64,000 nt of DNA, from positions 1,488,001 through 1,552,000 of the forward strand of contig CANTUQ010000060.1 of the NCBI GenBank assembly GCA_947683425.1, given 5' to 3'. The notes below the pieces were generated by a model that was not told the DNA's origin, made no database searches, and saw only the letters and a list, made by a program, of their open reading frames with translations. Positions 11,651 to 23,796 of the stretch are shown here, piece by piece. The translations under genes were made by a program, and so were the position numbers. Position 1 is the stretch's first letter. Each line of letters opens with the position of its first letter. This stretch comes from Excoecaria cochinchinensis. Taxonomy: Eukaryota > Streptophyta > Magnoliopsida > Malpighiales > Euphorbiaceae.

Positions 11651-12820
11651 CTTGTGAATTGGATGTATATTTATATCTTTTGTGTTGGTTTTGAGAAGAG
11701 TGAAAAAATAGGATTAGCAGTATTTGTGTGTGTTTTGCGACAAGAGTTAAAAAATTGTGAGATAAATTTTAGTGAACGAAGGAAAATTTAGAAGTTCTTA
11801 GCAGTATCTGGTAAGAATTTTTTTTTTAATGTGTCATATTTAATTTTAAATTGTATTGTATTAGAAAAATTTTAATTTGATAAATTGCATATATCAATTG
11901 AAGTGCAAAGGAAAAAAACGGCAAATAAATTCTAATCTTCGAAATAAGGTATTATTTCACTTACAGTGTATTTATTTATTTGTGATTTTATATTTTTAAT
12001 TATAAAAAAGTAAAAATAGATATGTTTTGTTGTTATACTCTAATATTTTAAAAGTTTAAGGAAAAAATTAAATTTTATAAATAAAATGATTAATAAAAGA
12101 AACATAAATTTATTTTTTAATAATATCTATATATTTTTTTAATTTTATACGATAAATGGTGTACACATACTTAACTCCAAGAGCCATGATGAGTAATATT
12201 TCTAAGAAAATTGTCAGTAAAAAATGGAATGATCTGTACAACTGCTGAATTGAAAATGGCATAACAATATTCAATTATATTATTACAATAAATAAAAAAT
12301 TGTAAGAAATTATAAGAAGAGGATATCCCATGACGGAAGCAAAGATAGTGGAAGCGCTTTGCATGACAGTACAAATAATTTATTTTAAGTCATTAATGAA
12401 AATTTGGAATAGTGAGCATAAAACAAAATATTATGAATTAGTTATGATATTTGTAAAAGATATAATAAAAATTAGTGAAGAAATTTTTTAAAAAATTAGG
12501 AATACAATACCAGTTAAGCAAAAAATTTATTATAAGTGGTACAATTATAATAAATTGCCTAAATATTATGTTCATTAGGGTAAAATTAGAAAATTTATGG
12601 GCATGTGTCAATAATATGTAATCAAATTTTGTACCAATATTGCTTTAATGTTTATAATTTTGAAAATTATATTAGTATCGTTCTAGTTATTTTAGTTTTA
12701 TAATGGAATAAATTATTATTTAATTAGAAATCAATTTTAGTTGCTTTATTTTATGAATACAACATATAAGTATGAATAAAAAATAATATAATTGTATTAT
12801 GACAGATAGATAATTTTAAG

Positions 12821-15800
12821 ATGTCAGCATATACTGACTTTTACTTGAATACGAGTGGACAAATAAGTTATGGGGTTGCAGGTTTTCAATATGATATATC
12901 GGGTTCAAATGCCATTACAAGGAGACTTAGACTTAGAAATAAGCCAACTATTCCTGAATTGATGCATAAAATTTACATGAAATTGAGTTTAGCTATTAAC
13001 GACATGATTTCAAGAATTTTATACAAAAATCAATTGTACTATCGATGGTCGTTATTTTGGATGTCGGTGGATTTAGTAGATGACAGTGACATAGATATGA
13101 TTTATGAAAAATTAAGAGAAATTGACGATTATACGACCGTGGAATTAATTATAATAGTGGCTGAAGGGGGTCAGGAGGTAATATGGCTGTATATGGAGCC
13201 GGTGATCAGGATAGAAATGATGCAGCGCACATGGAAAATATTGAGGCAAGTCAACAATTAGTTGTAAATGATATTGGTCCAAGTTAGCCCAGGAATTCTG
13301 TAAGTGTAGGAGATATTGAAATTTTGCCTGAAGCAAATTTTTGTCAGTTTATTGGAGATGAGGTACAAAATGTCGATCAAAGCCGACAACAACGATCAAG
13401 TTGCTGGCGAGGAGATGTCGATCCTAGTCAGCCTATGCAGTTTGTCAGTCAACGCGATGGTGACCTTCTTGTAAGACAGGGCATCGTCAGCTCAGGACAC
13501 GACCTTCTTCATCTATCACTTAGCCATATGCCTGATGCTTCAATGAGTCAGGGCAGACGGTCAGTTAGCCATGTGGCTGATGCTTTTATGAGTCATCCTA
13601 GACAGTTAATAAGCCAGATGCATGATGATTATATTAGTCAGCCTAAGCGTTCATTGAGTTGAAGGGCTGGTGATTTTTTTAGTAAATCTATATTTGGCAA
13701 TAGATCAAACAGTCGTCGAAATGACAAGAATTTTGTACAAGCGGTAAGTGCTGATGCAAGTCAAAGTACAGAACATAACTATCATCGATAATCAGTTGGC
13801 CATAGGCTAGATTTGAGTCCTAGTCAGGCACGGCCGTCTGTTAGTCGGCGAGATGCCAATTCCTTTTATGGCGACAGTCCAAACATTTCGGCAAATGAGA
13901 GTCATTTTTATAATGATATTGGTGCAGATGTCGAAATTGAACCTGAAATAGATTTTGGAAGCATAGATCATTTAGAAACCGGGGATCTGAACAATGATTA
14001 TCTTTCAGCTCATGACGATGATGAGGCTGACATTGCAAATATGAGTGCAAAAAGTTATGACTCCGACTTTGGTGAGGTCAGGAGTCTTCTGATACGCAGT
14101 ATATTAGTCTGTTAGCATCTGTCCATGTCAGTGGGGAGTCAAACGAGGCAATCTTTAACTTTCCATCGGAACACTATACCCCCATTGACTTTGATGCATC
14201 TCAAGTTAGTATGTTTGAAGTTGAGCAATTTACCGCTTGGGACGGTACCTCTGGGTTATCAATAGGTTTGGTTTTCAATAGTAATCGTGTGTGAAAAATA
14301 CTCAATAATGAGAAATATTGACCTTAAAGTTGTTGAATCGAAGCCGAAATATTGGGTTATCAGATGCGCTAAGGCTGGAATTGGGTGTGACTGGAGTTTA
14401 AGTAGCCAAAAAAGAGACAAGTCCGTTTTGAAAGATCACAAGGTTTAAGGGGCCACATTCATGCCTCTGTACTGGTAATATGTCAAATGATCATAGACAA
14501 TTAGGATCGCAAATTATTAGCAATTGCATCAAAAGCATAGTAAGTAAAAATCAAACATTGCCTATTGATGTGATTATTGCTGCTATTAAGGAGCGATTTC
14601 AATATGAGGTCTCCTACTATAAGGCTTGGTATGCCAAGATGAATGCACTCGAGTCGATATTTGGAAATTATTTCAAAGGGTTTTTTAGAGTTTTAAACCA
14701 GCCATTGATGGGTTGAACCACTGTAAGCCGATGCTTTTGATCGATGGAATATTTTTTACAGGAAAATTCTAACAAAAACTTCTTATAGCAAGTTCTGTCG
14801 ATGGTAACGACATGATATTCCCAGTTGCATTTGCTGTTGTTGAGTCTGAGAATAAATCCAGTTGGACATGGTTCATGAATTTAGTCAGGAAGCATATGAC
14901 GCAACGAAGGGGTATTACTGTTATATCTGATCGTCATCCTGGAATAATGGCTGTGTTCTGAGGTGAAATGAGTGGTTGGAATGAACCTCTTGCATTTCAA
15001 AGGATATGTTTGCGCCACTTTGTAAGTAATTATAACACTAATCACATAAATCCAACAATAAAAAAATTGCTTTATAGTGCTGATAAGTAAACATTTCTTT
15101 AATGTTATATATTCAAATATATCATATTAATTATGTAATGTTGTTGCGAGTGTATTAATGTTTTAATGGCTAATATATACTGGTTTAGCGAATACCTATC
15201 AAAAGCGCAAGTTTACGAAGCAGATGGACAAGATAAAAAAGCTTGACGTTGATTCATACAACTGGACAATGCGTGTGCCATTAGAGTGTTGGACCTTATC
15301 AGAAGATGGTGGTTATCGGTATGGCCAAGCAACGACAAACATTGCGGAGAGTATTAATAGCGCATTAAAAGGTATACGCATGATGCCAATAACTGTTATC
15401 GTCGAACATGTCTTTGGTCGTTTGGTCAAATTTTATGATCAAAGAAGCGGTTTATACATGACTAAAATGGATCAAGGAATGCGATTCACACCAAAATGTA
15501 TTTAAGCTATGAACAAGAGCGCAATTAAGGCTCGGGGGGAATAGGGTGCTTGATTACGATAGTAGGTACAAATTATTCAGTATATTAGCATGTAGTACGC
15601 CAAAAGATAACACAGAAATTGACACGTACATTGTGAGTCTCGATAAGCGCGAATGTGAATGTGGTAAGTTTCAAGGAACGAAAATGCCATGTTCACATGC
15701 AATTGCAGCATGCATGCACAAAAATCTGGATATGTTCTCATTTGTTGATTCATGTTATAGCATTTCACAATCACTGAAATGTTATGAAGGGAAATTTCGA

Positions 15801-16025
15801 CCGATGGCTCATATAGCATATTGGCCCAAGTATTACAGTTCAAAATTTATACCTAATATGAAACTTAAAGGTAAGAAAGGTCGGCCTAAAATAACACGAA
15901 TTCGTAATGAGATGGATAGGAGAGAACGTGGGAATTTACACATTGCAGCAATTGCGAAAATGCTGGGCACAATAAAAGGACATGTCCCAACCGTGCAGGA
16001 TCATCAACTCAAGGATTTAATTTAA
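12821..16025 (+). pseudogene. mudrA-like MULE transposase, decayed
   Basis: A series of plus-strand fragments in the order of a plant MULE transposase. First an N-terminal region (12821-13261), then a Ser/Gln-rich linker with repeated SQ-type motifs (13324-14115). A MuDR DNA-binding domain follows (about 14290-14710, with KPKYWVIRCAKAGIGCDW and KAWYAKMNAL). Next is the MULE catalytic domain (about 14730-15030, LLIDGIFF, ASSVDGNDMIFPVAFAVVE and VISDRHPGI). Last come the AESINSALKG block (15224-15505) and a SWIM zinc finger CECGKF-x5-CSHAIA with a Lys-rich tail (15546-16025). Stops and frameshifts separate the pieces, for example at 13660-13662, 14446-14448 and 15503-15505. The PMD gene begins about 100 bp beyond its end on the other strand. 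Confidence 0.85.
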
Positions 16026-16125
16026 ATGTTTAATACATGTATAAATATCATATTTCTCAAATAAGTAATATACTATTGTCATGAGTATTTATTAAACAAT
16101 AGTAGACATAGCATGATCTTCAATT

Positions 16126-18459
16126 TTAATCGTGTTCAAAATCACGATAGGAGCTGTAGTTGAAGTCCTCGAGTTCTATAGGATCATTCATTGATTGATC
16201 GAAACCTCCACTTTGTATCGGTGCATCCGGATAAACCTAACTTGCTATGACGTTTATATCGGATAGAAGTTCATCCAAAAATTCATCTCGCTGAATGTTT
16301 TCACCCATTCCTCCTTGCATATTAAATGGCAAAATTATGCTGGTGTCAGAGATACTAACATTCAAATCCACATTCAGTCTTGATGGACTGGCTTGATAGT
16401 TATAACATCTGGATGGTCTAGCTTCTGTATCATAAAATGTAGGCTGACTAAATGATGGCATTCTAAATGAACTTGGACTATCCTAATAATCATATAGCCA
16501 TGACATAGGTGGAGGAACTTGATTGACCCCTGCTGGAATAGGAATAGATGCTACAGATCTTCGTCTTTCAGCCATGCCTCTTCTGCTGCTTCTTGATTGA
16601 TGAACATCTTCATATGACATGGTCATTGGTGGAATGTGTACCAGACCAGGGATAGGCTGATGTGGATAGTCAACGAATGTTCTTTCAATAGCTCTAACAA
16701 CTCCTAAAATGCCTTTGGATGTTAATCGAACCTCCCCACCTTGATGGTAAATGTGTTCAACAACATCAACCTACATGTATTTAAGTTAAATTGTTACTAT
16801 AAAAAAATATTCATGTTTAATTTTAGTATGACTTATATGAATTAAAGAATAAAAATATAACACGTCATTCATACTGAAGCTCCTATTGAAGCTTCTATAG
16901 GAGTTATCCACCGTCTCGTTCTCAATAAGTACCACTGCATGTATTGCGACCTTATATGCAATGGTACTGTTAGTAAAGGAGTACTTACAACCTGATTCAG
17001 TCGATTATTCCACTTAAAAATGAAATTAGAAAAAGTAATTTCCCAATTTTTTTTCATAATTCCCCCTCAAATCGACTGAATGCACTCTATTATTAGTTAA
17101 TGGTGGACTCGAAATGGGTTGGTCCATTTCAAATTGCCCAAGATAACGATTGAGTTGGTGCCACTCAATTATATAAAAATATATTAAAGGCATAACTGCT
17201 CTCTAAATGCGTTGTTCATTTGTACAGAAAGACGGCAATAGATGCATCACACCTCTGTGCGACTGCCAACCATCTAATTAAAAATAAAACATTATGGTCA
17301 AAATCTACTCACTATGCGCAATAATTATTATAATTATATAGTACATGGAATAGTTACCTCATCATCACGCTGGATGTCTAAATCTACTCGGTACGCATGT
17401 ACGTCTTTACTATTATTATTACTTAAATTGATAGGAGATCGCTGCCACCTAATATATAATAATTCATCGTGTTAACATAATATCTCAACCTGATAATAAA
17501 TAAATAAATAAATTAAAATTACCTATATCTATATGGCTGACTCTGATCTAGCACAAATCCCTGTATAAAAGGGGGTCGAAATTTAGGAAGTCTTTTCCAT
17601 GCCCACATCTGCAATAATTGTTGATAACCATCAACCCCGTGAGCACTAGGATGTGTAGCACGACAAAACTCCTTATATAGCCAAGCCAAGCAAGCGAATC
17701 CCCAACTGTAACTTCCAACTTCTTCTAAATTCTGAAGTAGGAGAAGCCACATAAAATGGATATAATTATTCGATTGGGAATGACACAATAACCCACCGAT
17801 ACAACACAATAACCATGCACGAGTTGAGCACTGAATTTGGTAGTCAGTCGCATCGGCAGGTAAGGAATTTAAAATATTTGACAATTAAGTCATTTTAATT
17901 AAGTGCCCTTTTATCACATTTTTAGGTGGCATTTGTCCTAAGAGCTGATTGCAGAGAATTTTCCAATTGTATTACAAATGACCGGTTACCAGACGCCCTT
18001 CAATGGGTAAACTAGTCAGTATCTCTATGTCTTGTAGTGTGATGCTAGTTTCACCAACCGAAAAGTATGTGTTTTCGGTCTCCATCTCTCTACAAGTGCA
18101 GTGATTAAAATGGCATCTACTTGCATTGCACCAATTTGAGACACTCCATAAAATCCTTCCAACCTTAACTATGGTATAATTCTCTGATCTATACCAACAT
18201 AGTGAGCCTCTACACTGGCTGTCCGAGTAAATAATGCGTTATGTGAAACCTGACAAATATAAAATAACTGTCATACAAATGTATTTTTATTTTTCCATCT
18301 ATCTATATATAGTCGCGTATAAATAAATATATATTAAATAAATGGTTAAAATATAATTACATTGTTGTACCACATTGCTTCTGCTCGATGTTTTCCTTTC
18401 AATGTTAGAAGATCATCTACTAATAGATTTATGTATTGTTGATTCTGAAAGTGATCCAT
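16126..18459 (-). pseudogene. plant mobile domain (PMD / MAIN-like) gene carried by the MULE, decayed
   Basis: Minus-strand exons begin with ATG at 18459 (MDHFQNQQYINLLVDDLL). They continue through 18250-17905 with ALVERWRPKTHTF and, after a frameshift, ITLQDIEILTSLPIEGR. The best block is 17884-17519, with STRAWLLCCIGGLL, YIHFMWLLLLQNLEEVG, YSWGFACLAWLYKEFCRA and LLQMWAWKRLP. These are the conserved blocks of the plant mobile domain (aminotransferase-like), known from MAIN/MAIL proteins and from transposon-borne copies. C-terminal low-complexity sequence ends at 16126. In-frame stops (for example after GIDQRIIP, and in GHL-stop-YNW) show decay. In MULEs the PMD partner has been proposed to help counter silencing, but its role is not established. 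Confidence 0.75.
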
Positions 18460-19199
18460 TTTTTAAATAACCTATATTTTAATATAATAACAAACAATAA
18501 ATAAAATCACTCATACTTATGTAAATATAAATATGAATCTAACTTATAATTTTTTATTTTTCTCAATAAATACATAAAATTGCACAAATAAATATAAATA
18601 TAAATATAAATATAAATATAAATGTAACTTATATTTTTTATTCATATGATAGTTTGAATAATTAAAATTATTATTGTAATATTTCATATTACTTTCTATA
18701 TTATATTAAATATCAATAATAAATATTGAATCTTTATGTAAGAATTGCAATTAAAAACTTACCTTACTACTTTCAAGTCACCAAAATTTTGAATAATTTA
18801 TATCTACAACTTTACAATAAATTTATTATAGAACTTGTTAAATAAATAAAATTACTCATACATATATATAATAATGGCTATTTTAAATACCTCAAATGGC
18901 TTTGAGAATAACACTTTGAAATACTGTTCTTCACAACTCAAATGAAAACTTGAAAACAACCTCAAAATAAACAATTCACTTTTTTCACTTCACTTGGAAT
19001 CAATACAAAGGAAGGAATGAAAACTTAAGAACAAAAAAGCAAAAATATTTCCACTTACTCGGGGGAGGGCATGGGTTGGTGTTGGGTGTCAGGAGACACC
19101 CATTTTCGTAACGGTCAGCTGCGGAAATGGGTGGTTAGTCGCTTCGGTTTGTGTGATGCCAGACCTCACTGCGAGTCTTGAAATTCATGCGAACGAGGG
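18460..19199. other. right subterminal part of the MULE
   Basis: AT-rich sequence, including a short (ATAAAT)n at about 18590-18625, then a more GC-balanced part with one palindromic TTTTCGTAACGGTCAGCTGCGGAAAT motif (19103-19128). It ends at the GAGGG target site of the Gypsy insertion. Confidence 0.6.
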
Positions 19200-20685
19200 T
19201 GTGACGCGCACCGAACCCATCAAGGGCCCTCTAGGTGAATCCGCTTTAGGATTCGAGGGACTGATTCGCGTCTTTTGATCATGGGCGCCATAAGACATCA
19301 TTGATGTATCCCTCCCAATGGAACATTGGGAAGAACCACCTAGCCTAATGGCACCTATAGGCACCTTTGAGGTATCATGGAGTCGCCACCCAAAAAAATG
19401 GGAAAAGGTCTCTAACCTCTTATTGGTCAAGACCAGAGATTAGTGTTCGGAACTTCCCTCTTATTCATGCTTTGGTTAAGTATAAATGAGTTTTTAAACT
19501 TCTTAAAATTCCACCCCTTATCTCACACGGTCAATGCATTTAAATTAAATAGCGTAATTAAAGCACGTAAAGGAAATAAATGAAAGCGATAAAGAAAACG
19601 ATAAATGAAAGCGATAAACACACAAGCACACAATTACAAGAGAATTGGGGGCGGAATACAACCCTAATAAAAAGAGGATGTGAATGGGGACGGAATACAA
19701 TCCCTAAAAATAAATAAAGTTGCCCCAAAATTAATTAAAAGGGCCCAAGAGGAAATGAACATAAATTTAAAACACTCACACAAGATCAAAATAAAAGGAC
19801 ATGCATAAATCGGGGGATTATTTTAGGCACATTGGTTCATTCGTTCTTATTGAAGGTTTAGGAACATTGGTTCCTTCGCGTTTATTTGAAAAGGGTTCGA
19901 AAAGTCGTTTTGGTTGTTTGATGAAAACGGGGATGAGTGATCACATTTTTGGAGAAAATTGACTCTTCGTTTTAATTGTGGTGTTTTTATTATTGGGCTA
20001 AAATAAGGGAAATTGGTCTCAATTTTATTAGTAATAAACTTCAATTTAATTATAAAAATATTTTTGTAATTTTTTTATCCCACGCGTGCATAAATAAAAT
20101 AAGTATTTACAAATAAGCACGAAATACATAAAGAGAGGGTTGAAAGGATCTCACCAAACCGGGGGACTCATCTATGTGTTGCGACCCAACAGGGGATACT
20201 GTGGGAAAGCTCACACAGTGCAACCCAAAACAAATCTCAGACAAAATAATGTCGAAAACATTAGTAAATGCTCTAATAAAATTAATCGAACAAATAATAA
20301 TGAAATAATGATAACAATAATAACCATGATAATAATGATAATAATAATGACTCACAACCCCCCCCCCCCCCCCCCCCCCCCCCGCCGCACGCGTGGCTGC
20401 GCGCACAGCTGGACCGGCCCTCACGCGAAAGGAAAAAAAAGGTAAATTAATTAAAAATAAATAAAAAATTAATTAAAAATAAATAAGTAAAAAAAAGAAA
20501 ATAAAGGGAATAAAATGAATAGAAAAGAGTAAAAATGCGAATTTTTGGATTAATTCCTTTAGGGTAACGAAGGGGATTTTCCACAAGAAAAAAAAATTAT
20601 TTTTGACACCCTTACCTGTGAGTCGGTATCATTTTCATTATCGGACAATTCTGATCTTGGACTGGCTCGGGACCCGGTGTCTACA
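19200..20685 (-). repeat. 3' LTR of the minus-strand Gypsy element (shortened)
   Basis: 1,486 bp against about 2,468 bp for the other LTR once the Copia element is removed. The missing roughly 1 kb is replaced by a run of 26 C at 20358-20383. The flanks on either side of the run match the right LTR at about 40230 and 46420. Confidence 0.85.
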
Positions 20686-20833
20686 GTTGCCCCCAATTTT
20701 GGGGAACTCTAGAACTTAGGTGCCTAAGTAAGCCAAAATTCAGAAAGGAAAGGAAAGAAATACGTACCTGAGGCGTTGTCTTCCCGGACTTGGACTTGTC
20801 AGCTTGTTGGCGTTATGGAACTATTGTTGGTCA

Positions 20834-21425
20834 CGTGATTGATGAACGTCAGCTTGTCGACGTGTGAAACCACGGCTGAGCGATTGATAAACACCAGCTT
20901 ATCGGTGTGAAGGCGTCAGACTTTGAAAGACGTGATTGATTAAATACCATCTTATCGGTGTGTGAAACCACGGCTGAGCGACTGATAAACACCAGCTTGT
21001 CGGTGTGTGAAGGAGCCAGACTTTGAAGAGCGTGATTGATGAAACACCAGCTCATCGGTGTGTGAAACCACGGCTGAGCGACTGATAAACACCAGCTTGT
21101 AGGTGTGTGAAGATGCCAGACTTTAAAGAACGTGATTGATGAAACACCAGCTCATCGGTGTGTGAAATCACGGCTGAGCGACTGATAAACACCAGCTTGT
21201 AGGTGTGTGAAGACGCCAGACTTTGAAGAACATGATTGATGAAACACCAGCTTATCGGCGTGTGAAACCACGGCTGAGCGACTGATAAACACCAGCTTGT
21301 CGGTGTGTGAAGACGCCAGACTTTGAAGGAACGTGATTGATGAAACACCAGCTTATCGGCGTGTGAAACCACGGCTGAGCGACTGATAAACACCAGCTTG
21401 TCGGTGTGTGAAGACGCCAGACTTT
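20834..21425. repeat. 100-bp tandem repeat in the 3' untranslated part of the Gypsy element
   Basis: About six units with a 100-bp period; starts of CGTGATTGATGAAACACC lie near 20834, 20932, 21031, 21131, 21231 and 21332. Each unit holds two related halves of about 50 bp carrying GATAAACACCAGCTTGTCGGTGTGTGAA. Tandem arrays in this position are a known feature of Tat/Ogre elements. The array ends where the second element inserted. Confidence 0.85.
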
Positions 21426-21430
21426 CCTGC

Positions 21431-22695
21431 TGTAGACACCGGGTCCCGAGTCCGGCATAAAATGAAAACGGTAATTTTGGATCCTTGATAATTCCCTCCG
21501 AAAAAAAATAATATATGTGATAATATATAAATATGTGTATGTGTAAAATTTAATTAATTAATGTTGTTAGTTAATTAATTAGTCAATATTATTGTATTAA
21601 TTAATTGCATGTAAAATTAATGATTAATTAGTTAATTAATTAGTTAAAATGTTGAATGTTTAATTAATTAGATAAATTATAAGTAGATTAATTATATTAA
21701 TGTGTTAATATATAATGTTTGATTAATTAATATATGTATGTGTGTGTTAATTTGAATTAAGTGAGATTAATTAAGATATGAAAATGGAGGGAAATAATTG
21801 AGTGGGAAATTACATTGATAACCTTAGCCCTAATATGGGGTATAAAAAGAATGAGATGAGTGAAAAATAGAGGGGGGCTCGGCAGATCAAAGAGAGAAGA
21901 GCAAGAAAAGAAAAGAAAAAAGAAAGAGAAGAGAGAAAGAAAAAGGAAAGGAAAGGAAAAAGAAAAGAAAAGAAAGAGAGGAGAGGAGCAGACCAGGAAA
22001 CCCAAACGCCGGACCGGAGAGGGAAAGAGGAAGAAAGAAAGGGGAAGGAGGCGTCGCCTCCGCCGGCCAACTCCGGCCACCGACCGCCACACGCGCTCCG
22101 CCACGGTGGAGAGCAGACCCCGACGCATCGGAAGGCGATCTCCGATCATCCATCAGCGCCGGCGTGGAGGAGATCGGCGAGGAGGAACAGAGACGACGCA
22201 AAGGAGAAAAGAGGAAGAAGAAAGAGAGGCAGCCCCGGCCACCTGCGACGGAGAGGGAGGCCACGCATGGCGGCGCTACCGTTAGGGCGTCGGGGCGCAT
22301 CTTCTGACGGTCGACCGCCACCGCCACTCGCCGGGGAAGATCAAATCGGAGGAGAATGGCGGAAGTGAGGCAAGGACGCTCCGACGCGATTTTCGGCCAG
22401 ATCCGGCGGCGTTCAGGCGCGTGGCCACCGGCGCTGGACTCCCGACGACGCGATCTACGAGGCGGCGATGGAGGTGTCGTCAACCGCTGCTCCGGCGAGG
22501 CTCCGGTGAGGTAAACCCCATTTCCCTCCTTATTTAATTTTTATTATTATTATTATTATTATTAATATATATATATATATATATATTTTTTTTTTATTTA
22601 TTTTCTGTTTTTATATTATTATTATTATTATATATATTTTATTTATTTTCTGTTTTTATATTATTATTATTATATTTATTTAATTTCTGTCTTTA

Positions 22696-22732
<37 letters not shown>

Positions 22733-23776
22733 ATATTGCTATTATATTTATTCATTATTCTGATTTATTATTATTATTATTATTATTTATTATTGTTATT
22801 ATTTATATTTATTTAATATTATTATGTTAATATTATTATTATTATTATCATTGATATTATTATTATTATTGTCTAATTTGTGTTAATTTTATGTTGATGT
22901 TGTTATTTAATTGATTTGTGATTATTTAATTTTATGTTTTATTATTATCATCATTATTGATTATTGTTAGAATTTAGTTATTTATTTACGTATTTATTTA
23001 TTTATTTATTTAGAAATATGTAAATATTATTGTATGTATTTGTGGTTTGTAATAATAAAATGATTTTCGACCGTGCTTAAATGAACCACCACACAAATGT
23101 TTTCCGCTAAAAAGAATGTTTGCTAAATAAAATTGGACCAATGTCCTATTTTACCCAATAAAATTATCACATGAAAATGGTTTTCCATAATAAACACATG
23201 CGGGGACCAAAGTCCTCAAAATAAATGAATAACCCGTTTTATGCATGTATAGTACATTTATAAATGGGAGTTGTATTCCGCTCCTAATATTATTGTAATT
23301 TATTTGATTTAATTCTTTATTATTTTATTTATTTGTTTATTTATTATTTTAAATACGTGAATAAATTGGGCTTTAACCAAACTTGCATTGTGTGGAGAGA
23401 GAGCGAACTAATAAATTCAAAACTCAATTGTAAACTTAATCAAGGTACGAATAAATGAGAAGTCCCGAACCCTGCTCTGGTCTTTGGGCTCAAGAGGCTA
23501 GAGGTTATCCTCCAAGACACCTCTTGTGTCACGAGACTTAGACGTTAATCCTAGACCTCATGGCCCAATATGGATAAAATGCGCAAGTCTTAGGCTCTCC
23601 GAGGCGAGAGAAACTTTCCCAATGTTCTATTGGGTGGCGACTCCATGAAACCTCTTTGTTGCCCAACATAGACGCACTTGCGATTTATCGCAAGCTGTTG
23701 ACGGACCCGCAATTGCCCGATCGCCCTCGAGCGGGCGGTCCGGACGGGCGGCCGCGGGGATCCGACGCGCGTCACA
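21431..23776 (+). repeat. 5' LTR of the plus-strand Gypsy element
   Basis: 2,346 bp. It holds a TATA box (TATAAAAAG, 21841-21849), then a purine-rich and GC-rich transcribed leader (about 21860-22510), then a long (TTA)n/(TAT)n region (about 22535-22870). Open frames across the purine-rich part are composition artefacts. Confidence 0.9.
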
Positions 23777-23777
23777 G

Positions 23778-23796
23778 TGGCGACTCCACTGGGGAC
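23778..23796 (+). other. primer-binding site of the plus-strand Gypsy element
   Basis: TGGCGACTCCACTGGGGAC starts one base after the LTR. A sequence of this type, attributed to tRNA-Arg priming, is reported for Tat/Ogre elements; the tRNA identity is from memory and should be checked. Confidence 0.6.

Noticed and set aside
20107..20445. Frames with poly-Pro, poly-Gly or Ile/Tyr runs, and similar ones at about 40007-40474
   Set aside because: Products of C runs and (TAA)n microsatellites in the LTRs.
21860..22483. Long overlapping frames on both strands rich in Arg/Lys/Glu or Ser/Phe/Leu, repeated at about 28324-29058
   Set aside because: They lie in the purine-rich and GC-rich leader of the two Gypsy LTRs and have no domain. 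Base composition alone explains their openness.
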